A DNA stretch of 62,086 nucleotides. Source: a virus. The notes beneath the pieces were generated by a model. That model made no database searches. It was not told the origin of the DNA and saw only the letters and a list, made by a program, of their open reading frames with translations. The DNA lies in the IMG/VR virus record IMGVR_UViG_3300009093_000013, positions 1-62,086 of that record. One strand, written 5' to 3'. Shown here in pieces: positions 1 through 7,704 of this stretch (its first letter is position 1; every line of letters begins with the position of its first letter). Made by a program: the position numbers and the translations under genes.

Positions 1-123
1 CTGCTCCACGAGCGGGTGGATCGCGCTGTATGCCGTGTTGTCATACGCCTTGATCTGGGCCTTGATGGCCGGATCGGCGATGGGCGAGGTTATGTAGACC
101 GTGGCGGCGACTTCCGTCTGATC
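1..123. repeat. Terminal direct repeat, left copy
   Basis: Positions 1-123 are identical to 61964-62086. The repeat lies inside one lipoprotein reading frame that stays open when the ends are joined. The simplest reading is a circular or circularly permuted genome reported with a short assembly overlap. A true short terminal repeat is less likely because it falls inside a gene. Confidence 0.95.
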
Positions 124-234
124 GAGCGCAGCCGAAGCGGCATACAGGATCTCGGTCGGAGAGGGGCCTGACCCGTTGCTGGCGCAGCCGGCGAGAAGGG
201 CGCAGGCGAAGATGATAACCTTTTCGTTACGCAT
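1..234 (-). CDS. Small lipoprotein, 5' part (runs off the window; continues at 61862-62086)
   Basis: ATG at 234 follows an AAGGA ribosome-binding site. The first 17 residues form a lipoprotein signal ending in a lipobox (L-L-A-G-C, Cys17), so the product is probably anchored to the inner or outer membrane. Seventy-eight codons lie here; the rest is at the right end of the window, giving about 111 aa when circularised. Its place beside a two-TM protein and the phage end module suggests a lysis or superinfection-exclusion role (inference). I do not recognise the family. Confidence 0.8.
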   Translation of the reverse strand, partial: MRNEKVIIFACALLAGCASNGSGPSPTEILYAASAALDQTEVAATVYITSPIADPAIKAQIKAYDNTAYSAIHPLVEQ

Positions 235-248
235 GATGGATGGTTCCT

Positions 249-554
249 TTACGATGCGGGGGTGGGATTGACGGGCTGAGCTGGAGCGCTGGCCTGGCTG
301 GCCTTGGAAGATCCCCATAGCCAGCCGGTGAGCACACCCAATGCCGTGATCGGCGCCCCCACAACCAAAGTGAGCAGCGTCAATTCGACAGGATCGACTT
401 TGGTCCCCAGTAGGACGACCAAGAAGACGAGGATGATCACCAGCGCGACGAGCGCAAGGACGCCCTTTGCGATGACGGCGACCAACGGTTCGTAGCTCGC
501 CACAGCAGCGGTGATCTGAGGTGTTGCGGGCTGTACGCCCGAGATGTCGGTCAT
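249..554 (-). CDS. Two-TM membrane protein, holin candidate
   Basis: This 101-aa protein has two hydrophobic segments at about residues 23-50 and 58-81, a short polar loop between them, and a Pro/Ala/Ser-rich tail. Class II holins have this size and topology, and the flanking lipoprotein and tail-anchored protein fit a lysis cassette. No sequence motif proves it; any small phage membrane protein would look similar. Confidence 0.7.
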   Translation of the reverse strand: MTDISGVQPATPQITAAVASYEPLVAVIAKGVLALVALVIILVFLVVLLGTKVDPVELTLLTLVVGAPITALGVLTGWLWGSSKASQASAPAQPVNPTPAS

Positions 555-856
555 CGGATTAGCCTTTCGCTAGCATGGGAATTGGGGTAGAATCTGCGTC
601 GGTACGGCTGGGACGCACGATGTCCGGTGAGAGTCCGAAAGGTGCTGCGAGCGTCGCAGAGTGAGTTGAGCCGGGTGCCGTACCATTTTTCCCCGCTCTG
701 CTTCGGCATCGGGCATAGATGATGCGGATGGGAGAAAGCTCCTCCCAACTAGAGCCGGTAAGGTCCGGTGCTGTCTGCGCCCATACGTTAGGTTTGAGGC
801 GAGCTTGCAAGCCCAGCGGCGATAAAACCAGTGCCGGAGGTAGCGACCGGCCCGCA
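555..856 (-). other. 302-bp stretch with no convincing gene
   Basis: A leftward frame from 857 to 570 (95 aa) begins with an ATG overlapping the stop of the upstream 33-aa gene, so coupled translation is possible. Its composition (very rich in Arg, Trp, Cys) looks non-coding. A second frame, 810-559, also stays open. An overlapping spanin-type gene could be hidden here, but I see no lipobox or transmembrane segment. Confidence 0.3.
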
Positions 857-958
857 TCACATTCCCACCCCGAACAGCTTCTTCGCCCCTACAACCGCTA
901 TCACCCAGACAACAACGATAGCTGTGAAGGCTAGGGCATAGATGCGGTTCTCAGGCAT
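857..958 (-). CDS. Tiny single-TM protein (33 aa)
   Basis: The ATG at 958 overlaps the upstream TGA in a TGATG, and the frame ends with TGA at 857-859. After six polar residues the protein is one hydrophobic helix of about 20 residues followed by a Lys-Lys tail. It is probably an inner-membrane peptide of the lysis module (inference). Confidence 0.6.
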   Translation of the reverse strand: MPENRIYALAFTAIVVVWVIAVVGAKKLFGVGM

Positions 959-1398
959 CACACCTCCAGCGCCAGCCGAGCGGCATACTGATAGAGGTCA
1001 TCGGTATACCAGGGCGTATGGGTGGCTTCGTCGCGGAACCCGACCTCCTGCCGGTTGCAGCACTTTCCCCAGTTCACCAACTTGGCGACGGTATCGAGTT
1101 CGATCAGGTCTTTCCGGCCAAGCGGCAGCCATTCCGACATGTGGTCGATGTATTGCTCGGTATCATTCTGGTTAGGCGGCGCGAATTCGTAGAAGAACTT
1201 CTCCAGCGTATTGAACTTATGGACGTAGACCTTCGTGTGGGCGTCCTTCATCCCGGCTCGTAGGCCGTGGAGGGCGGAATCGAAGCCCAATAGCCCGTGA
1301 CCCGACGCCGGGCGGATCTGACCCATCCAATTGATGTGCGGGTCGTACATCAGATCGAAGGGGTTATTGAGTGTGACGCCTGGCGGGATCGCGGTCAT
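958..1398 (-). CDS. NPxNI-type phage structural/lysis-associated protein
   Basis: The 146-aa product starts at the ATG at 1398, which overlaps the upstream TGA in an ATGA; the longer start at 1413 is less likely. The N-terminus has an N-N-P-F-D followed by W-M-G-Q, then a phenylalanine- and glycine-rich patch and a conserved-looking FAPPNQNDTEQYI stretch. This pattern resembles a family of phage proteins often labelled structural protein or endolysin-like. Its position among membrane and lysis genes favours a cell-wall role, but no catalytic residues are assignable. Confidence 0.55.
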   Translation of the reverse strand: MTAIPPGVTLNNPFDLMYDPHINWMGQIRPASGHGLLGFDSALHGLRAGMKDAHTKVYVHKFNTLEKFFYEFAPPNQNDTEQYIDHMSEWLPLGRKDLIELDTVAKLVNWGKCCNRQEVGFRDEATHTPWYTDDLYQYAARLALEV

Positions 1399-1817
1399 TT
1401 CCCGTGCCCCCAAATCAGAAACGCAAGCGTGGCTGCTGAGAGGGCAATCGGGGAAACCTTGATCAGAAAACCGACGAACCCGCGTTCGCCGTCCGATTTT
1501 CCCTGCCCCACGGCCACCCGCTGCGATAACTCAGACAGCCCGGCAGCGAGCTTCTGAAGCGTATCGGTGTTGGTCTTATGGTTGTCGGCGTTCTGCTTGG
1601 CGACGAGGTCTATGGCCCCTTTCGCATCGGTGCTGAGTTGCTTGATGTCGCCCTTGATTTCGGTCAACTCGGCCCGGACATTTGCGAACTGCAAGGCATC
1701 CATATCCTTGTGCCCGGCCAGGTCGCCCTTAAGCTCGGACACGACCTCTAGGGAGCGCGTATTGATCCGCGCTTGCGGTGTCTTGGACTCAGCCACGGGC
1801 TTGGCTCTCGCTGGCAT
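1395..1817 (-). CDS. Coiled-coil, tail-anchored membrane protein
   Basis: The 140-aa protein has a basic N-terminus, a long Glu/Lys/Leu/Asp-rich region at about residues 20-105 likely to form a coiled coil, and one C-terminal hydrophobic helix at about 117-136. It overlaps the next gene by 4 bp (ATGA). Topology suggests a C-tail-anchored protein of the lysis module; the family is not recognised. Confidence 0.65.
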   Translation of the reverse strand: MPARAKPVAESKTPQARINTRSLEVVSELKGDLAGHKDMDALQFANVRAELTEIKGDIKQLSTDAKGAIDLVAKQNADNHKTNTDTLQKLAAGLSELSQRVAVGQGKSDGERGFVGFLIKVSPIALSAATLAFLIWGHGK

Positions 1818-2073
1818 CGCCTAGCATCGATTCGGGTTGCGATTCACGGTCATTGGGTGTGATGCTCCAAAGCCTCGCGAGGCCGGCGGGTTTCAGCTTT
1901 GCTGGACGCATTTACAGACAGTTCCTTTGTCTGGAGTGCGGATGAAGGGCGCTACGAACGCCCAGATTCACCCGCTGACCTGTGGTAGTATAATACCACG
2001 GAGAATCAAGCAGTGGTAGAACTTTGCTACCTATCGATACTATTTATGGGAGGTGGAGCGCGGGCGGGGGAAC
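1818..2073. other. Intergenic region upstream of the lysis/membrane module
   Basis: There is no gene on either strand here. The segment lies between the late-operon terminator and the next leftward gene, so it should hold the module's promoter and control sites. It contains the inverted repeat at 1982-1999 and two copies of a TGGTAGW motif (near 1984 and 2014). I could not assign convincing -35 and -10 boxes. Confidence 0.5.
1982..1999. promoter_or_regulatory. Perfect 6-bp inverted repeat, candidate operator
   Basis: GTGGTA and TACCAC are separated by 6 nt (GTATAA). The AT-rich centre and the second TGGTAGA copy about 30 bp away suggest a protein-binding site over a promoter for the leftward module. 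Confidence 0.4.
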
Positions 2074-2097
2074 AAAAAAGCCGCCCGAAGGCGGCTC
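2074..2097 (-). terminator. Rho-independent terminator ending the late operon
   Basis: On the minus strand a 6-bp GC stem (GCCGCC/GGCGGC) closes a UUCG tetraloop and is followed by six T. It sits about 35 bp after the stop of the last late gene. Confidence 0.93.
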
Positions 2098-2130
2098 GAT
2101 CTGGACGAGGCCAAGGCCATCCCCACGGCC

Positions 2131-3405
2131 CTACGCCTCAGCGGCCTCTCTCCAGATTTCAGCGGTCTTCGTGAAGACATCCAGCCAGCCATCGAGGAAT
2201 AGTTCACTGACAGGTGTGGCGCTGAATTTGGCGATATAGCCAACGATCAGACCGTCTGAAATTTGCTGGATAGAGCCGGATGGGTGATCAGCGTTAGCTG
2301 GCCTGAGATATAACAGCCGATTGTTTCCGAGTTTGAGCATCACGGTCTTGAGGTAGACGATGCCAACCAGGTCCAGAGCATCGTCATACGAGCGATAGAC
2401 GAAAATCTTGTCGCTGGATTGCAGGTCGCGAAGCAGCTTTTGACGAAGAAAGCCGATGCGCTTTATCGCGCCGGATCGGACGGTTTCGATATCGACATTC
2501 TCGGCGCGGAGGAAGGTCAGCATGTCCATGCTGAATTCCTTGTCCTTCGTCTTGTACTCTCCTGCCGGCGTCACATAGACTTCGGTCTGCTCTGGCGTTC
2601 CCACCCCGGCGAGCTTTGCTTGAAACGCCCGGATCAATTCACGGGGCGGTGTGCTGGTCCAGCGGAGCAAGCCTATCGGCTCGGCTCCGTAGTGACGCTG
2701 AACTAGACCGATCTCGCAGCCGGGATGGTCTCCGCCCAAACTCTCGAAGCGCATCATGAGGTTCTTGCCGGATAGCCTCTCGACCTCCTCCAGTCGATCC
2801 GAGCTTTGCGCCAAGCCACGCCTAAGACCGCCGATGAACCAATCAAATTCCTGATGCGACGGCATGTCCTGCATCACTTTCATGCAGGCGATGGCAAGGT
2901 CCCATTCATGGAAGTGAAGCGCGCCCCATCCAGCATCGACAATGGATCGTAGATCCCACTCCCTCGGGGTGGCGAGCGACTCAGTCAGGACGCGAGCGAA
3001 TTCGGTCTTACGGTTCGTTTTCCAATAGGCGTGAAGGTGACGGCCCTCTACCGCTGTCTGCGGTGCTGGCGGGGTGGTAGACTTGGCCTGTTCAAAGAAG
3101 GCATCCGCCTCATCGTATTGGCCGAGTCTTATCAAGCAGGCCCCGAGGCTGGTATATCCCCACCAATGCCTAGCCTCGGTCTCGTCAAAATAACGCCGCC
3201 AGTATCGAGCGGATTCACTCCAATTTCCGAGGCTTTCTTCAAACTGAGCCAGATCCACTAAAACGGCATATTTCGGGAAGTGGCCTTCGGCAGCGATCAG
3301 GAGTTCCCTTGCTCCACTATCGTCACCGACTTTGCGGAATTCGGAGACTGCCGTACGAAGCGCCCCAAGATCGCCCGAGGCAAGCACGGGATGTTCGCTG
3401 ACCAA
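2131..3405 (-). CDS. TPR-containing protein, possible glycan-related accessory protein
   Basis: This 424-aa protein has helical tetratricopeptide-like repeats in roughly residues 1-150. Its C-terminal half, from about 220, is mixed alpha/beta, with a K-I-F-V-Y-R-S strand followed by a Leu-rich segment. It lies alone at the end of the late operon, just before the terminator, which is typical of an added cargo gene. A second TPR protein with a clear glycosyltransferase end is encoded at 29243-30604, so this one may also act on glycans (inference). No catalytic motif is visible. Confidence 0.6.
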   Translation of the reverse strand: MVSEHPVLASGDLGALRTAVSEFRKVGDDSGARELLIAAEGHFPKYAVLVDLAQFEESLGNWSESARYWRRYFDETEARHWWGYTSLGACLIRLGQYDEADAFFEQAKSTTPPAPQTAVEGRHLHAYWKTNRKTEFARVLTESLATPREWDLRSIVDAGWGALHFHEWDLAIACMKVMQDMPSHQEFDWFIGGLRRGLAQSSDRLEEVERLSGKNLMMRFESLGGDHPGCEIGLVQRHYGAEPIGLLRWTSTPPRELIRAFQAKLAGVGTPEQTEVYVTPAGEYKTKDKEFSMDMLTFLRAENVDIETVRSGAIKRIGFLRQKLLRDLQSSDKIFVYRSYDDALDLVGIVYLKTVMLKLGNNRLLYLRPANADHPSGSIQQISDGLIVGYIAKFSATPVSELFLDGWLDVFTKTAEIWREAAEA

Positions 3406-3481
3406 CTATCGCTCCCAACCATTCTATTTTGAGAGGCGGAGTTTCGATTGTGGTTTTCCTTTCGTCAAGATGCAGGGCGCT

Positions 3482-5323
3482 CTAGTAGGCCATGCACTTG
3501 ACGTTGATAACGTCACCCCCTGCCCACGCGGTGGCTACTGACAGATTGCTGTAGTTCGTCAGAACTACGGTTGTCGCCGAGCCGCCAGTTTGCTTGGTCA
3601 AAAAAACCGACGTGGAGGTCGTCGTTATGTCGTTGGCGGTGCAGTCCCAACCGGTGGGCGCGGTGGGCATGGTGAGGGTGCCGGTCGAACCGGGCGTGGT
3701 GCTCCCCACAGTTACGCTGAAATGGAAGGTTCCGCCCGGCGTCGAGATCGTGCTTCCCGAGGCAGCAAACCCGCTGGCGATAGATGGGGCGTTGCCGGAC
3801 GAATAGCCGAGGATAGCGTTCTCGATATTGATTTCACCGCTGGTCCCTCCGGCAACCACGTCAACGGTCATGTTGCCGCTCCCAATCAGGATGTCTCCGG
3901 TCCCGTTTGTCAGGGTCGCGTTGCCCACGAAGGACGATCCACCCCCGATGATCGTGTCGTTGCTGGCGGTTGTCATCGCGCCGCCGGTATTCGACCCGAG
4001 GGCGGTGATGCCGCGAAATGACGGAGTGCCCGAGCCAGAACCGCGTCCGGCATTATAGCCGATCGCCGTCATGGCGTTCGAAGTGTTGGTGTTGTTGTTG
4101 TGCTGGCAGGAATTCTGACCGACGCAGGTCCACTGCCAAATCGCGCCGGTGGTGTCCGATGCTGCACCGGACCCGATGAGCGTAGAGACATTGACGTTGG
4201 GCGAATGACGGGCGGTCGTGTCGCCGACGAGGGTGTTGTTGCTGCCGCTTGCGCTTGTAAGCAGAACGCCGGCGCCCCCAATATAGACGTTAAATGAGCC
4301 GTTCGACTGTCCGCCAGCTTGCCACCCAAGGCAGGTATTTTCGTTACCGGTAGTGACGCCGTTGCAGGCGAGGTAGCCGACGCCGGTGAACTCATTCCCG
4401 GTCGTGAGGGCCGCACCCGCACCGAAACCGTAGTTGGTCGTATTGCTGGTATCTGAAGCATTCGGCATGAAGCGGGGCGGCAAGGTCCATTGCAGCGTAA
4501 AGGTCGCGCCAGTTCCTGACCCGGAAGTCGATCCTTGGGCGACCGGGCCAAGCGGTGGGATCGTACAGTCGCCTTGCGTCTGCACCAAGTATTTAGTGAT
4601 CTGGCCGCCGGAAACCGTCAGGACCGCGAGTGTTGGTTCAGAGGCGCAGGTGCCCCCTGTAAGCGTGATCGTGTCTCCCGCTGCGTAGCCTGACCCTGCT
4701 GCGGTCGGAGTCCCCCCCGAATCCCACGAGGCACCCCAATGCTCAAGCGCACCATTGATCTGATAGCTTTGCGAATTCGTGTTGACGAAGGTCGCATTTC
4801 GCGACGAATCGACAATCGCCGTACCGTTGACGCGGAAGGGGTTTGTGCCGGTGCCGTTGAAAAAAGCCGCTGTAATTCCCCCGGACGAACTGGTGCTGGT
4901 ATTGGCATACCAGTTCCCGTCAGACCCAATCGCCAAACTAGCGCCCTGGCCTTGTGCCAGAGTAATCGTCGCAGCGCCGTTGATGGTGGGCAGGGTCCCG
5001 CTCGAAGAGACGAGGGGGGTTAAGGTCAGTGTTCCCGCGCCCTCATTCCAGAATGAAACAGGAAAATTCTTGCCGAAGTTTCCGCCAGTCCCCGGTGCCG
5101 GAATGTTAACAACCCCTGGCGATGCCGAGTTGAAAACCTTCAGCAAGCAGACATCGTTGAAAGTCATCGTATAGGGCAACGATGTAATGGGGGCGCTTGC
5201 CTGCCCAAGTGCGTTCGGCGTTCCGGGGCAAGTCGGCGTTGAAAGCTGGGCTTGCGCCGAATGGATGGCAATCGCCGGCAGTATAAACGCTGCGAGCGCG
5301 CACAATACGATGTTAATACGCAT
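3482..5323 (-). CDS. Secreted fibre-like virion protein with N-terminal signal peptide
   Basis: The start at 5323 is chosen over 5353 because GGAG lies 8 nt upstream. The 613-aa product opens with a classical Sec signal ending A-Q-A. The rest is rich in Gly, Ser, Thr and Asn, typical of trimeric beta-structured fibres. A middle segment carries one copy of the GxGY repeat found in three other virion proteins. Toward the C-terminus are many short GSG/NNT repeats resembling bacterial head-fibre or intramolecular chaperone-type folds. It is probably a tail fibre or receptor-binding appendage; the signal peptide is unexpected for a virion protein. Confidence 0.65.
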   Translation of the reverse strand: MRINIVLCALAAFILPAIAIHSAQAQLSTPTCPGTPNALGQASAPITSLPYTMTFNDVCLLKVFNSASPGVVNIPAPGTGGNFGKNFPVSFWNEGAGTLTLTPLVSSSGTLPTINGAATITLAQGQGASLAIGSDGNWYANTSTSSSGGITAAFFNGTGTNPFRVNGTAIVDSSRNATFVNTNSQSYQINGALEHWGASWDSGGTPTAAGSGYAAGDTITLTGGTCASEPTLAVLTVSGGQITKYLVQTQGDCTIPPLGPVAQGSTSGSGTGATFTLQWTLPPRFMPNASDTSNTTNYGFGAGAALTTGNEFTGVGYLACNGVTTGNENTCLGWQAGGQSNGSFNVYIGGAGVLLTSASGSNNTLVGDTTARHSPNVNVSTLIGSGAASDTTGAIWQWTCVGQNSCQHNNNTNTSNAMTAIGYNAGRGSGSGTPSFRGITALGSNTGGAMTTASNDTIIGGGSSFVGNATLTNGTGDILIGSGNMTVDVVAGGTSGEINIENAILGYSSGNAPSIASGFAASGSTISTPGGTFHFSVTVGSTTPGSTGTLTMPTAPTGWDCTANDITTTSTSVFLTKQTGGSATTVVLTNYSNLSVATAWAGGDVINVKCMAY

Positions 5324-5349
5324 GGATTTTCTCCGAGAGCCGAACCTAA

Positions 5350-5823
5350 TCATTTGTAGTCAATATCGACAATGTATTCTGATGCTGTCGGCGCGCCGGT
5401 ATCGTTGTCGGCGATTCCGGTTGTGACGCAGAGGGTGATGGCGGTCCCGAGTGAAATGCCGTTCAGATCGGAAAAGACCAGCGCAGTCGCAGACGCCGGG
5501 ATCATGAATCGAGCGACAGGAGTTCCGCTTCCGCACGTCGTGTCCCCCTGCGCCGCGTTGTAAATTTTGATGTAGGCGAGGGTCGTGCTGTTGTTCGCCG
5601 CATGAATGGCGTAGATCTGTCCAGCCGACGTCTTCACCGCGACGGAGGTCGTGTTGTTTGGGACAATTTCCGAAAACACCGATGTACCGACGCAGGGAAC
5701 CCAGGCATAAGCCCCTGTCGATGTCGTGGTTGTTGCGCAGAACATATCGGCCTCAGTCGCGTGCGCGCTTCGCAACGACAGGGCGAGGAAAACGAAGACA
5801 GCAAGAGCAAACAGCCTCGACAT
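5350..5823 (-). CDS. Small secreted protein, likely virion accessory or adhesin
   Basis: ATG at 5823 follows AAGGAG by 5 nt. The 157-aa protein has a Sec signal (about residues 1-21, ending near A-H-A) and a beta-rich body with four Cys that could form disulfides in the periplasm. It directly precedes the signal-bearing fibre gene and is probably exported with it. The family is not recognised. Confidence 0.65.
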   Translation of the reverse strand: MSRLFALAVFVFLALSLRSAHATEADMFCATTTTSTGAYAWVPCVGTSVFSEIVPNNTTSVAVKTSAGQIYAIHAANNSTTLAYIKIYNAAQGDTTCGSGTPVARFMIPASATALVFSDLNGISLGTAITLCVTTGIADNDTGAPTASEYIVDIDYK

Positions 5824-5835
5824 AATCACTCCTTA

Positions 5836-5856
5836 ACAGTTTTTTCCTGTTAAATT
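5836..5856. other. Stem-loop between membrane and secreted-protein genes
   Basis: TTAACAG and CTGTTAA form a 7-bp stem around a T-rich loop, a few bases before the ribosome-binding site of the downstream leftward gene. There is no trailing T-run, so it is more likely an mRNA processing or control hairpin than a terminator. Confidence 0.4.
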
Positions 5857-5882
5857 ATTCCATTTCCTGGGGAGGGGATAAG

Positions 5883-6158
5883 TCACTTCTGCTTTCCCCG
5901 AATCACATGAAGGGCGAGGATGAACAGGGCATACATGCCCAGCCCGACGAGGGTTTTGACGCTCGGATCGGATGGCGAAACGAGCCAGAGCCACCACACC
6001 GACCCAACGGTCAGAAGGGTGAAGATCGCCGTCGCGAATGCTCCAAGCTTTTGACTGAGAGCCGCAAGCACGATCTGCAATCCGACGCTTGCCTCGCGCG
6101 GCGCGGAGGGATGCTGGATGACCCGCTCGGAGTCCGGAACAGGCTGAAAACCGCTCAT
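5883..6158 (-). CDS. Two-TM membrane protein
   Basis: The 91-aa protein has hydrophobic helices at about residues 38-60 and 68-86 with a basic C-terminus. It starts in an ATGA overlap with the upstream gene, downstream of the internal virion proteins. It could be a holin or a membrane component for DNA entry; the sequence does not decide. Confidence 0.65.
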   Translation of the reverse strand: MSGFQPVPDSERVIQHPSAPREASVGLQIVLAALSQKLGAFATAIFTLLTVGSVWWLWLVSPSDPSVKTLVGLGMYALFILALHVIRGKQK

Positions 6159-6367
6159 GATACTGCCCTTATCTTGTCGTGGAACTTGCTGAAATTGGCC
6201 GCGTCCTTGTCGTCTTCAGGCTTCTTGACCTTCGCGTTACCGAGGCTGTAGGCCGTCAGCGCCTTGAAGGCATCGACGCGGGTTTCGAGATCGAGATCGG
6301 CAGCCATCGCCTCGCGCGCGATGAGGTCCGCGAGCTGGCTCAGCGTGGAGTCGAATTTCTTGCTCAT
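6155..6367 (-). CDS. Small soluble phage protein, unknown function
   Basis: Seventy residues, helical and charged, with no Cys and no membrane segment. It is coupled by ATGA overlaps on both sides, which supports it being a real gene of the late operon. Confidence 0.65.
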   Translation of the reverse strand: MSKKFDSTLSQLADLIAREAMAADLDLETRVDAFKALTAYSLGNAKVKKPEDDKDAANFSKFHDKIRAVS

Positions 6368-7704
6368 TTGGCCTGCTCTCCGAGCCCGTAGAGGATTTGC
6401 GTGGCATCAGGTGGAGCGCCCATGCCGATCTGCTGGAGCAAGTCCTGGACACGCTTCATCTGCATGTCGTCTGCCAGCGACCGGGAGGCGGCTGAGCCGA
6501 AATGTCCGATGGTTTCGCCGGCCACTAGCCCCGGAAGGCCAAACTGCGATGCCCCGACCGCACCCGCAGCATAGGTCGTCAAGCGACTCCCGAAGGCGCG
6601 GAACAGGTCCGTAACGCCACCCGTTTTGGCGGCACGCTCAAGAGCCTTGATCTCCTCCTTCGAACAGCCGCGATTCTTCTTCGCGTTCGCCAGGATCGAC
6701 CGGAACCCCGCCCGGCGCGCGGAGATCGGCTGGTCCATGTATTCGGACCGCTTCACGATGTTCTCGATGTCACGCAGCTTTGCGGCCTGCGACCAAGTTT
6801 GACGGCCCTTTTTCAGCGCCTCAAATCCGGTCTTGTCGCCGATAATGTCGCCCTCTCCCGCCTCCATGATGGAGTTACGGAACTTGGATTGGATTTCGCG
6901 AAGGTCATTCCCCTCGGCATCCAGCCCGGCAACTGTGTAATGCTGGCTGATCTTGCGGCCCAACTCTTCGTCTATACCCTGGGCTTCGGCGAGCGTCAGG
7001 GGCTTGCCGGCCATCTGCTGCCTCATGGCGGCAACGATGCGGGTGGGCTCGTCTTCGCCGAAGATTTGGCTTACCAGTTTTTCGCGGGCGACCGGCTCCC
7101 CGACATGGCCGAGCATTTTATCGACGTATTGGGGCGATAGATCGCCGCCTACTGTCTTCGCTTGGCCGTAGTATTGGGCGGCCACCTTCTTCATATCTTC
7201 AGCGGACGTGATCGCCGGGGGCTTCGGCTCGGGGCGAATGACCTTCGCCATCCTCTCCCCGGCATCAATCGGCTTCATCGCGGCCGACTTTGCCATATCG
7301 GCGATTTCCGGGGCCTTTTGAACCGCAGCCTTTCCCACGGAACTGGCAGGCAGTGCGCCGATGACATCGAGCCCGGCCATGCCCTTCTGTTCGGGCGTCA
7401 AATAGCGCTTGCCCTCGGCGGTCTGCAAAAGAGCATCAGCCGAACGGAATGGGGCGCGAATGATCTCTGGAGCCGCCCACTCTGTTTTCCCGGTTCGTTT
7501 GTCCTGTGCGAACGGCAGTATTGCCCCGTACTCCTTGTTCGGATCGTCCGAGAACAGGAGAGAGGTGTCCTTCTGCGGCCCCGGAGCCGCCGGCTGTCCT
7601 ACCAGGCCGCGCTTCTGCGCTGCCTCATAGGCAGCCGTCATGTCGGGCGGCAGGATTCCCCGCTTGTAAGCCTCGGCAAGCGCCGCAGCGCGGTCGTCGG
7701 CCAT
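6364..7704 (-). CDS. Internal virion / DNA-ejection protein C
   Basis: The 446-aa protein is mostly helical, starts in a TAATG overlap and is the third of three large consecutive genes that look like podoviral ejection proteins. The middle is rich in charged residues. Near residues 375-410 is a Gly/Ala-rich hydrophobic stretch that could insert into membrane. Podoviruses such as P22 and T7 carry three internal proteins that form a conduit for DNA; this set of three fits by size, order and composition (inference). Confidence 0.6.
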   Translation of the reverse strand: MADDRAAALAEAYKRGILPPDMTAAYEAAQKRGLVGQPAAPGPQKDTSLLFSDDPNKEYGAILPFAQDKRTGKTEWAAPEIIRAPFRSADALLQTAEGKRYLTPEQKGMAGLDVIGALPASSVGKAAVQKAPEIADMAKSAAMKPIDAGERMAKVIRPEPKPPAITSAEDMKKVAAQYYGQAKTVGGDLSPQYVDKMLGHVGEPVAREKLVSQIFGEDEPTRIVAAMRQQMAGKPLTLAEAQGIDEELGRKISQHYTVAGLDAEGNDLREIQSKFRNSIMEAGEGDIIGDKTGFEALKKGRQTWSQAAKLRDIENIVKRSEYMDQPISARRAGFRSILANAKKNRGCSKEEIKALERAAKTGGVTDLFRAFGSRLTTYAAGAVGASQFGLPGLVAGETIGHFGSAASRSLADDMQMKRVQDLLQQIGMGAPPDATQILYGLGEQAK